From Nocardia kruczakiae NBRC 101016 (GTDB taxonomy: Bacteria; Actinomycetota; Actinomycetes; Mycobacteriales; Mycobacteriaceae), in the NCBI RefSeq assembly GCF_001612965.1, contig NZ_BDBL01000023.1, forward strand, positions 1-64,000: 64,000 nt of DNA. The letters run 5' to 3'. Positions 1 to 6,492 of the stretch are shown here, piece by piece. Below the pieces are notes generated by a model. It had not been told where the DNA came from. It saw nothing but the letters and a program-made list of their open reading frames with translations, and did no database searches. Position numbers and translations under genes: made by a program. How positions within the stretch are numbered: the stretch's first letter is position 1; every line of letters begins with the position of its first letter.

Positions 1-2
1 GT

Positions 3-116
3 CGCCCGCAGCTGCCGGAGCCTGCCGCCGAACCACCCCGGCTGGGATATGCCGGCGGAGCGACCGCACCCCGGACGGCGGCGCAGCCGGCCGACGACGC
101 GGCGCACACCGGCTAG
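3..116 (+). CDS. possible 3' end of an upstream gene (partial)
   Basis: The frame starting at base 3 is open to a TAG at 114-116 and would encode 37 residues of Pro/Ala-rich sequence ending in HTG. A second frame is also open here, so this is only a possible C-terminal tail of a gene that starts before the window. No domain is visible. Confidence 0.25.
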   Translation, partial: RPQLPEPAAEPPRLGYAGGATAPRTAAQPADDAAHTG

Positions 117-161
117 GCGCGCCCTGCGAGTACGGACAGCCGACATGGCACGATATTCGGC

Positions 162-689
162 GTGACCTCACCGAATCAGACCGCCGTGGCCGTCCTGCAC
201 ACCAACCTCGGCGATATCAAGATCTCGCTCTTCGGTAACCACGCCCCGAAGACGGTGCGCAACTTCGTCGGCCTCGCCGACGGCAGCGCGGCCTACACCA
301 CGAAGAACGCCGGCGGCGGCACCTCCGGACCGTTCTACGACGGCAGCGTATTCCACCGCGTGATCGACGGTTTCATGATTCAGGGCGGTGACCCGACGGG
401 TACCGGCCGTGGTGGGCCGGGCTACGAATTCGCCGACGAATTCCACCCCGAACTGCGCTTCGACCGCGGCTACCTGCTGGCCATGGCCAACGCCGGGCCC
501 GGCACCAACGGTTCGCAGTTCTTCATCACCGTCGGTGCGCAGCCGCACCTGAACCGCCGCCACACCATCTTCGGCGAAGTGGTGGACGCCGATTCGCGCA
601 AGGTCGTCGACGCCATCGCGACCACCGCGACCGACCGCAACGACCGGCCGAAGGAGCCGGTCGTCATCTCGAGCATCACCCTGAGCTGA
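162..689 (+). CDS. ppiA: cyclophilin-type peptidyl-prolyl cis-trans isomerase
   Basis: Catalyses cis-trans isomerisation of X-Pro bonds; no signal peptide, so cytosolic. The 175 residues carry the cyclophilin core: FHRVIDGFMIQGG at about 64-76 with the catalytic Arg at 66, and an ANAGPGTNGSQFFI block at about 109-122. The position equivalent to the cyclosporin-binding Trp is His (HLNRRHTIFGEV), so weak drug binding is likely (inference). A Gly-rich insertion at about 49-57 is typical of actinobacterial members. The GTG start at 162 is the first one giving a complete fold. Location beside the crgA/pknB block matches ppiA (Rv0009) of M. tuberculosis. Confidence 0.93.
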   Translation: MTSPNQTAVAVLHTNLGDIKISLFGNHAPKTVRNFVGLADGSAAYTTKNAGGGTSGPFYDGSVFHRVIDGFMIQGGDPTGTGRGGPGYEFADEFHPELRFDRGYLLAMANAGPGTNGSQFFITVGAQPHLNRRHTIFGEVVDADSRKVVDAIATTATDRNDRPKEPVVISSITLS

Positions 690-703
690 CCCATCGGAGT
701 TTC

Positions 704-1573
704 GTGAATCCGCAACCGCCCGCACCCACCTGTTACCGCCATCCCGATCGCACCACCGGACTGGCATGCACGCGGTGCGGGCGGCCGGCGTGCCCCCAAT
801 GCCTGCAACCGGCCGCCGTCGGACAGCACTGTGCGGAGTGTGTCGCGCAGGGGCGCAGCGATATTCGTTCCGGCCGGCCGGCCGTCAGCGGTCCGTCCAC
901 CACCACGGGTCGTACACCGTATGTCACCTACGCGTTGATCGCGATCAATGTCGCGGTCTTCGCGGTCACCGCGAGTCAAGCCCACAGTGTCACCGACAAT
1001 CATCTGTCGCAGCTGTTCTACGACTGGGTACTCGCCCCGCAGTGGGTCGCCCAGGGGCAGTGGATTCGCGTCCTCGGTTCCGGATTCCTGCACTACGGGC
1101 CGTTGCACCTGGTGGTCAACATGTTCGCCCTCTACATCCTCGGCCGTGACACCGAACTCGTGCTGGGGCGTTCGCGATTCCTCGCGATCTATCTGGTCTC
1201 GCTGCTCGGCGGATCGGCGGCGGTCATGTGGCTGGCGACCGATTCCGCCACGGCCGGTGCGTCCGGCGCCATCTACGGCCTGTTCGGCGCGATGACCGTG
1301 ATTCTGCTGCGGCTGCGGCAGAGCCCCGTGCAGATGCTGGTGTTGATCGCGATCAACCTGCTCATCAGTGTGTCCCTGCCGGGTATCTCGCTGTGGGGCC
1401 ATCTCGGTGGGCTGGTGGCGGGCACGCTCGCCGCCGCCGGAATCCTGTTCCTGCCGGAATGGCTGCGGGCGCGGACGCGGGATACGATCCGATGGATCGG
1501 ATGGGGTTCGGTGGCCGGCCTCGCGGTGCTGACGATCGCGCTGATCGGCGCGGGTGCGGCGGTTCTCGCCTGA
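704..1573 (+). CDS. rhomboid family intramembrane serine protease with N-terminal zinc-binding domain
   Basis: Predicted to cleave transmembrane helices within the membrane. Residues 1-45 hold a Cys/His cluster (CYRHPDRTTGLACTRCG, then CPQC and HCAEC) resembling a B-box zinc finger. From about 70 onward there are six to seven hydrophobic helices. The catalytic Ser is S187 in GASGAIYGLFG, and the partner His is H233 in the GHLGGL helix; both hallmark residues are present. The GTG start lies 14 bases after the ppiA stop, suggesting co-transcription. Substrate unknown. M. tuberculosis does not have a rhomboid at this spot, whereas ppiA-rhomboid pairs are common in other actinomycetes. Confidence 0.92.
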   Translation: MNPQPPAPTCYRHPDRTTGLACTRCGRPACPQCLQPAAVGQHCAECVAQGRSDIRSGRPAVSGPSTTTGRTPYVTYALIAINVAVFAVTASQAHSVTDNHLSQLFYDWVLAPQWVAQGQWIRVLGSGFLHYGPLHLVVNMFALYILGRDTELVLGRSRFLAIYLVSLLGGSAAVMWLATDSATAGASGAIYGLFGAMTVILLRLRQSPVQMLVLIAINLLISVSLPGISLWGHLGGLVAGTLAAAGILFLPEWLRARTRDTIRWIGWGSVAGLAVLTIALIGAGAAVLA

Positions 1574-1597
1574 TTCGGTCCGCGGCGGATCCCGGTG

Positions 1598-2116
1598 TCA
1601 GCTGTCGCGGGGTTCGGCCGGAACGAGACCGTGCACGCTCATCACATCCAGGACGTCCTGGGGATGGGTACCGAGGTCCCAGCGGCCGAAGATCACCAGC
1701 CGCTCCTCACCCTTGTGGTCGACGTCGAGTTCCAGATTGGGGATGCTGCGGCCCAGGCGCCGGAACCCGACGACTCGTGCCCGCAGAATCTGGTCGGGAC
1801 CGTAGCCGACCGGCCCGAGCAGGCCACGAATCACCAGCCGGGCCGGTTTTCCGGGAATGACGGTCAGGCGCGGGCGCTGCCGGAAGCCCAATCCGGCCAA
1901 GCACAGCAGCAGCGCCGCGGCCAAGCCGATCAACAGCCGGCTCGGTGCGTCGGAGGCGAACGCGGCGGCCACGGCCAGCGCCACTCCGCCGAGAGTGACC
2001 GCGGCCAGGGCGGGCGCCGGGGTGGACCACTCCAGCCGGGGCGCCGGCTCCGAACTACCGAATTCCCCAGCGGCCCCCGGACGATCGGACTCGGGGTGTT
2101 CGGGCGGTGTGCTCAC
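1598..2116 (-). CDS. PH-domain membrane protein (Rv0010c-like)
   Basis: A small membrane protein of unknown function. After an acidic, Pro-rich N-terminus come two hydrophobic segments (about residues 30-50 and 55-70), then a bacterial PH-like domain of beta strands (RPRLTVIPGKPARLVIRG onward) ending in WDLGTHPQDVLDVM. The same organisation and WDLGT motif are found in Rv0010c of the M. tuberculosis ppiA-crgA interval, which supports orthology. The GTG at 2116 is preferred over a TTG at 2125, which sits only three bases after the AGGAG; the start is uncertain by three codons. Its upstream region holds two DnaA boxes. Confidence 0.8.
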   Translation of the reverse strand: MSTPPEHPESDRPGAAGEFGSSEPAPRLEWSTPAPALAAVTLGGVALAVAAAFASDAPSRLLIGLAAALLLCLAGLGFRQRPRLTVIPGKPARLVIRGLLGPVGYGPDQILRARVVGFRRLGRSIPNLELDVDHKGEERLVIFGRWDLGTHPQDVLDVMSVHGLVPAEPRDS

Positions 2117-2137
2117 GGTCCCCAATTGCTCCTCGAG

Positions 2138-2158
2138 TTGTCCACAGATTCATCCACA
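2138..2158. promoter_or_regulatory. pair of DnaA boxes upstream of the PH-domain gene
   Basis: TTGTCCACA at 2138-2146 is an exact match to the actinobacterial DnaA box. TCATCCACA at 2150-2158 differs by two bases. The two start 12 bases apart in the same orientation, 20-40 bases upstream of the PH-domain gene start. Read on the minus strand the pattern is CCTGTGGATGA, three bases, then TGTGGA, the same arrangement as the cluster at 59478-59507. Confidence 0.6.
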
Positions 2159-2202
2159 GGTGTGCATGAATCACACACGTGTAATAAGCGCAAACGCTGC
2201 CC

Positions 2203-2293
2203 GATCAGCGCCACCCGTGCGACAGCACGATCAGCGCCACCCGTGCGACAGCACGATCAGCGCCACCCGTGCGACAGCACGATCAGCGCCACC
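2203..2293. repeat. 26-bp tandem repeat, 3.5 copies, reaching into the crgA stop
   Basis: Three identical 26-base units (2203-2228, 2229-2254, 2255-2280) are followed by a half unit at 2281-2293. Each starts GATCAGCGCCACC. Each also holds GTGC-GACA-GCAC, which can form a 4-bp hairpin. The final half unit contains the crgA stop codon, so the array looks like expansion of the crgA 3' end. Confidence 0.95.
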
Positions 2294-2546
2294 GCATCGT
2301 CATGATCAGGCCGATCACCATGAGTCCGAAGCCGATCAGGAAGTTCCAGGCGTTGAGATCGCTCATCCACTGGATGTGGTCGGCGCCCAGGTAGTAGACC
2401 AGCAACCACGCCAGACCGGCCAGCATGAAGCCGAGCATGATCGCCACATACCAGACCGGCGACGGACCGCCCTTCACCTTCACCGGAGTGCGGCTGGTCG
2501 GGTTGATCGTGTAGTCGGTCTTCTTGCGGACCTTCGACTTGGGCAT
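2283..2546 (-). CDS. crgA: cell division protein CrgA
   Basis: A small membrane protein that in actinobacteria helps assemble the septal and polar growth machinery, with reported partners including FtsZ, FtsQ, FtsI and Wag31. The 87 residues have the family layout: a basic N-terminus (MPKSKVRKK), then helices at about 30-52 (WYVAIMLGFMLAGLAWLLVYYL) and about 66-84, ending MTMRWR. The ATG is preceded by GAGG five bases upstream. It lies between the PH-domain gene and trpG as in M. tuberculosis, except that the gene found between crgA and trpG there (Rv0012) is missing. Confidence 0.95.
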   Translation of the reverse strand: MPKSKVRKKTDYTINPTSRTPVKVKGGPSPVWYVAIMLGFMLAGLAWLLVYYLGADHIQWMSDLNAWNFLIGFGLMVIGLIMTMRWR

Positions 2547-2628
2547 GACGTCCTCGTATTCGGCGTGCAGGTCTGCCTAAAGGCTATCTCAGCTGCGTAT
2601 CGATGGTGGCGCCACGTACTCTCGAACC

Positions 2629-3267
2629 ATGCGTGTTCTGGTCGTCGACAATTACGACAGCTTCGTATTCAACCTGGTCCAATATCTGGGCCAGCTGGGT
2701 GCCGAGGCGACCGTCTGGCGCAACGACGATTCCCGGCTGCAGGACACCGACGCCGTGGCCGCCGACTTCGACGGCCTGTTGATCAGCCCGGGCCCGGGCA
2801 CCCCGGACCGTGCCGGCGCCAGTATCGAACTGGTTCGCGCCTGCGCCCGGACCCGGACTCCGCTGCTCGGCGTGTGCCTGGGACATCAGGCGATCGGAGA
2901 GGCGTTCGGCGCGACCGTGACCCGCGCCCCCGAGTTGCTGCACGGTAAGACGAGTTCGGTCTTCCACATCGGTGCCGGAGTGCTGGCGGGCCTGCCCGAC
3001 CCGTTCACCGCCACCCGCTATCACTCGCTGACCGTGCTCGAGGACACCTTGCCCGGTGACATCGAGGTGATCGGACGCACCGAGAGCGGCATCGTGATGG
3101 CCATGCGGCACCGCGACCTGCCCATCCACGGCGTGCAGTTCCACCCCGAATCGGTGCTCACCCAGGGCGGGCACCGGATGCTGGCGAACTGGCTCGAGGT
3201 GTGCGGCGAGCGTCCGGCCGAGGGGCTGGTCCGGACGCTCGAATCCGAGGTCGCCGCGCTGGTCTGA
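2629..3267 (+). CDS. trpG: aminodeoxychorismate/anthranilate synthase component II (glutamine amidotransferase)
   Basis: Class I glutamine amidotransferase that releases ammonia from glutamine for a chorismate-using partner, in folate (pabA) or tryptophan (trpG) synthesis. All 212 residues fit the family: NYDSFVFNLVQYL at the N-terminus, the oxyanion segment SPGPGTPDRAG, catalytic C83 in GVCLGHQ, and H172/E174 in QFHPES. The synthase partner is not in the window, so the pathway cannot be settled; the M. tuberculosis gene at this position is called trpG. Divergent from crgA, with an 82-base gap that must hold both promoters. Confidence 0.92.
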   Translation: MRVLVVDNYDSFVFNLVQYLGQLGAEATVWRNDDSRLQDTDAVAADFDGLLISPGPGTPDRAGASIELVRACARTRTPLLGVCLGHQAIGEAFGATVTRAPELLHGKTSSVFHIGAGVLAGLPDPFTATRYHSLTVLEDTLPGDIEVIGRTESGIVMAMRHRDLPIHGVQFHPESVLTQGGHRMLANWLEVCGERPAEGLVRTLESEVAALV

Positions 3268-3319
3268 CCCGTTGCCGCGCCGGGCGAGCGAAAGCCTCAC
3301 CGTGACAAGGAGTATGCGC

Positions 3320-3361
3320 ATGCATGAGCTCGGCGCGGTCGTCGTGCCCGGGCGGCGCTGA
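3320..3361 (+). CDS. possible 13-codon leader peptide coupled to the reductase gene
   Basis: An ATG at 3320 (another in frame at 3314) lies seven bases after AAGGAG (3307-3312). It opens a frame MHELGAVVVPGRR whose TGA (3359-3361) overlaps the reductase ATG at 3361. The reductase start has no good ribosome site of its own, so translation of this peptide may feed ribosomes to it. Not proven; it could be a decayed N-terminus. Confidence 0.4.
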   Translation: MHELGAVVVPGRR

Positions 3362-4074
3362 TGGCCCGGCCGTACGTCGTGCTCTCGGTGGCCACCAGCA
3401 TCGACGGATATATCGATGACGCCGGTCCGCAACGATTGCTGCTGTCCAACGCCGAGGATTTCGATCGCGTCGACCAGGTGCGTGCCGAGTCCGACGCGAT
3501 TCTGATCGGAGCCGAGACCCTGCGACGCGACGATCCTCGGTTGTCGCTGAGCAGTGAGCGGCGACGCGAGTCTCGGATCGCGGCCGGAAAACCCGAATTC
3601 CCCGTGCGCGTCGTCGTCACCGCGAGCGGTGAAATCGACCCCGGGCAGCGGTTGTGGAACCAGGGTGGCCGGCGGCTGATCTATACGACCACGGCCGGGC
3701 GGGAGCGGCTGGGCGATCGGTTCGCCGGCCGAGCGGAGGTCGTGGCCCTCGGCAGCTCCGTCGACTTCGGCGCGTTGCTCGACGATCTGGGCGAGCGCGG
3801 GATCGCCCGCTTGATGGTCGAGGGCGGTGGCCGCATCCACACCGCCTTTCTGTCGGCGGATCTGGCCGACGAACTGCTGATGGCGGTCGCCCCGGTACTG
3901 GTCGGTGACAGCGCGGCCCCGAAATTTTTGCATCCGGCGGACTTTCCCGGCGGTTCTCGGCGCAGAATGGCTTTGGTGGATATCACTCGCCTCGGAGATA
4001 TCGCGGTCCTGCGGTATCTGCCGCGGCCGGCACCGTCCGATGGGAGTTCGGCGACGATGAAAGGCGCACAGTGA
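3361..4074 (+). CDS. RibD C-terminal-type pyrimidine reductase (DHFR fold)
   Basis: Stand-alone reductase of the RibD C-terminal/dihydrofolate reductase superfamily, 237 residues. In riboflavin synthesis this domain reduces 5-amino-6-ribosylamino-uracil phosphate with NADPH. Visible family features are SVATSIDGYIDD at the N-terminus, ILIGAETLRRDDPRL at about 49-63, and a nucleotide-binding LMVEGGGRIHTAFL near 157-170. It overlaps the downstream deaminase by four bases (GTGA). The pair looks like a RibD split in reverse order, but a main riboflavin operon may exist elsewhere, so a related pyrimidine or pteridine substrate is possible. Confidence 0.85.
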   Translation: MARPYVVLSVATSIDGYIDDAGPQRLLLSNAEDFDRVDQVRAESDAILIGAETLRRDDPRLSLSSERRRESRIAAGKPEFPVRVVVTASGEIDPGQRLWNQGGRRLIYTTTAGRERLGDRFAGRAEVVALGSSVDFGALLDDLGERGIARLMVEGGGRIHTAFLSADLADELLMAVAPVLVGDSAAPKFLHPADFPGGSRRRMALVDITRLGDIAVLRYLPRPAPSDGSSATMKGAQ

Positions 4075-4577
4075 CAACCGAATCCGATGCGTGGGAGTCG
4101 GTCGAGTCGGGTAGCCGTATCCCGGGCCGGCCCGGGGCGCACCGGTTCTGGATGCATCACGCGATCGGCCTGGCCCGGCTGTGCCCGCCCAGTGCCACCG
4201 CCTTCTCGGTCGGCGCGGTGATCGTCGGGCCGGACGGCGTCGAACTCGCGCACGGCTACTCTCGCGAAACCGAGGCGAAGGTGCACGCCGAGGAATCGGC
4301 ACTGAACAAACTCGGCGCCGATCCCCGGCTCGCGCAGGCCACCATCTACAGCACGCTCGAACCGTGTTCCACCCGGGCCTCGGTCGGCCGCGCCCCGTGT
4401 GCCGACCGCATCCTGGCCGCCGGAATTCCGCGCGTCGTCATCGCGTGGCGTGAACCGCGCACTTTCGTGGAGAACTGTGTCGGCGTGGAGAATCTGCGCG
4501 ACCACGGCGTCGAGGTGGTCGAACTTCCCGACCTGGCGGAGGAGGCCATGTCGATGAATCGCCACCTCGCGCTGTGA
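4071..4577 (+). CDS. RibD N-terminal-type cytidine/deoxycytidylate-like deaminase
   Basis: Zinc-dependent deaminase of the CDA superfamily, 168 residues. The zinc/catalytic motifs are HAEE at about 73-76 and TLEPC followed by a second Cys in GRAPC. The spacing between those cysteines (CSTRASVGRAPC) is two residues longer than in typical RibD (as in CSHFGRTPPC). The C-terminus (IPRVVIAWREPRTFVENCVGVENL) follows the RibD deaminase pattern of an acidic or Arg-rich DPNP-like turn and a conserved Gly. It starts inside the reductase stop codon and ends 13 bases before the convergent pknB. Substrate unproven. Confidence 0.85.
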   Translation: MTTESDAWESVESGSRIPGRPGAHRFWMHHAIGLARLCPPSATAFSVGAVIVGPDGVELAHGYSRETEAKVHAEESALNKLGADPRLAQATIYSTLEPCSTRASVGRAPCADRILAAGIPRVVIAWREPRTFVENCVGVENLRDHGVEVVELPDLAEEAMSMNRHLAL

Positions 4578-4581
4578 TCAC

Positions 4582-4603
4582 CGGCCCGCGTCAGGGCGGG
4601 CCG
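4582..4603. terminator. hairpin between the deaminase gene and pknB
   Basis: CGGCCCGC (4582-4589) pairs with GCGGGCCG (4596-4603). The pknB stop codon lies in the loop. No T run follows, so it is at best a weak bidirectional terminator. Confidence 0.4.
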
Positions 4604-6492
4604 AGCACTCCCGTGACGATCGTGATGGTCGCGTTGCGTGCCACCGACGAACCCGGCCGCGGCTGCTGATCGATCACCCGGCCGACGTTGCTCGCGTCGA
4701 ACGTGCCCTGGGTGCTCTGGCTGATCTGGCCCACACCGCCGGTCCAGCCCACCGAGCGCAGTTTGTCGACAGCCTGCGACGGGGTGAGACCGGTCAGCGA
4801 CGGCATGGTGATCTGATCGCTGGACACCTGCACGGTGATGGTCGAGCCCTTGTCTGCCATCGAACCGCCGACCGGATCGGTGGACAGCACCTCACCGGCG
4901 GGCCGCGACGAGCTGACCTTCTGGATCACGACCTTGAACCCCGCGCTGTCGGCCAAATTCGGTTCCGCCACATCGATCGACTGGCCCACCACGTCGGGCA
5001 CGCGAACCTGGTCCGGCCCCTTGCCGAGGGTGATCGTCACCTTCGAACCGGCATCGATCTTGGTTCCGGCGGCGGGGGATTCGGCGATCACCTTGTCCTT
5101 GTCCTCCGGACTGGAGGCGCCGCGCTGGATCTGCGGATCCAGGAGCAGCCCGGCCGCGTTCAAATTCTGTTCGGCCTGCTGCTGGGTGAGTTTCGTCAGC
5201 TGTGGCACCGGCACCTGCTGCGGACCGGTCGAAATCTGCAGGGTCACCGTGGACCCCTTGTCGACACGCGCACCGCCCAGGGGCTGGGTCGCGACCACAT
5301 TGCCGCTGGCGACCTTGCCGTCCGGTTTCGGCTGGACGGCGACATTGAAACCCAGTTTCTGGAGATCGTTGCGCGCCTGCTCCGCCGGCTGATTCGACAG
5401 ATCGGGGATCGCGACCTGATCGGGTCTGCTCCCCGGACCGATCAACACCCAGAACAGCGTCACCAGCACCGCGACCACCGCGGCGGCACCGATGCCGATC
5501 CATACCTTGCGCCTGGAACCGTCGGATTCGGGTTCCGGCTCGTCGTCGCCGTCGTTGCGTTCGACCGTGCGGTAGCTGCGCGGTTCGGGATCCATGCTGC
5601 CGAGGAAGGTGGTGCGGTCCTCCTCGGTCATCACCATCGGCGCCTGCGGCTTCTGACCACCCAGCACCCGGATCAGATCGGCGCGCATCTCGGCCGCGGA
5701 CTGATACCGGTTGGCCGGATTCTTGCTCATCGCCTTGAGGATGACCGAATCGAGTTCGCGCGGTACGCCCGGATGAACCAGCGACGGCAGCTTCGGATCC
5801 TCGCGGACATGCTGGTAGGCGACCGCCACCGGTGAATCGCCGGTGAAAGGTGGCTGCCCCGTGAGGATTTCGTACAGCACACAGCCGACGGAGTACACGT
5901 CGGACCGGGCGTCGACCTGTTCGCCGCGCGCCTGTTCCGGTGACAGATACTGCGCGGTGCCGATCACCGCGGCGGTCTGGGTCATCGGATTCGAGCTGTC
6001 CGCGATGGCACGCGCGATACCGAAGTCCATCACCTTCACCGCACCCTGGCGGTTGATCATGATGTTGGCCGGCTTCATATCGCGATGCACGATGCCGTTC
6101 TTGTGGCTGAAATCCAGTGCGGCACAGACATCGGCGATGATCTCCATCGCCCGCCGCGGCGGCAGCGGACCCTTGCCGCGCACGATATCGCGCAGCGTCT
6201 CGCCGTCGACGTACTCCATCACGATGTAGGGCAGCGGGCCGCCGTCGATCTCGGCCTCGCCGGTGTCGTACACCGCGACGATCGCCGGATGGTTCAGCGC
6301 CGCCGCGTTCTGCGCCTCGCGTTTGAAGCGCAGATAGAACGTGGGGTCGCGGGCGAGATCCGCGCGCAGCACCTTGATCGCCACGTCCCGCCCCAGCCGC
6401 AGGTCACGAGCCTTGTGGACCTCCGACATACCACCGAATCCGATGATCTCGCCCAGTTCGTAGCGAGAAGACAGATTCTTCGGGGTCGTCAT
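4591..6492 (-). CDS. pknB: serine/threonine protein kinase PknB with four PASTA domains
   Basis: Transmembrane kinase that senses muropeptides/lipid II and phosphorylates wall-synthesis and division proteins. In the 633 residues: kinase domain at about 11-275 with a Gly loop (GFGGMSEV), catalytic Lys40 in VAIKVL, HRDMKPANIM and DFGIARA; a charged juxtamembrane linker; one membrane helix at about 331-350; then four extracellular PASTA repeats starting near VAIPDL, VPVPQL, VRVPDV and ITMPSL. This is the same size and layout as mycobacterial PknB. The start overlaps the pknA stop by four bases, so the two are translationally coupled. Confidence 0.97.
   Translation of the reverse strand: MTTPKNLSSRYELGEIIGFGGMSEVHKARDLRLGRDVAIKVLRADLARDPTFYLRFKREAQNAAALNHPAIVAVYDTGEAEIDGGPLPYIVMEYVDGETLRDIVRGKGPLPPRRAMEIIADVCAALDFSHKNGIVHRDMKPANIMINRQGAVKVMDFGIARAIADSSNPMTQTAAVIGTAQYLSPEQARGEQVDARSDVYSVGCVLYEILTGQPPFTGDSPVAVAYQHVREDPKLPSLVHPGVPRELDSVILKAMSKNPANRYQSAAEMRADLIRVLGGQKPQAPMVMTEEDRTTFLGSMDPEPRSYRTVERNDGDDEPEPESDGSRRKVWIGIGAAAVVAVLVTLFWVLIGPGSRPDQVAIPDLSNQPAEQARNDLQKLGFNVAVQPKPDGKVASGNVVATQPLGGARVDKGSTVTLQISTGPQQVPVPQLTKLTQQQAEQNLNAAGLLLDPQIQRGASSPEDKDKVIAESPAAGTKIDAGSKVTITLGKGPDQVRVPDVVGQSIDVAEPNLADSAGFKVVIQKVSSSRPAGEVLSTDPVGGSMADKGSTITVQVSSDQITMPSLTGLTPSQAVDKLRSVGWTGGVGQISQSTQGTFDASNVGRVIDQQPRPGSSVARNATITIVTGVLGPP

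Noticed and set aside
2203..2293. CRISPR array
   Set aside because: Units are contiguous with no spacers; it is a simple tandem repeat.
3268..3360. FMN riboswitch ahead of the RibD-like genes
   Set aside because: The gap after trpG is only 93 bases and none of the conserved RFN motifs is present.
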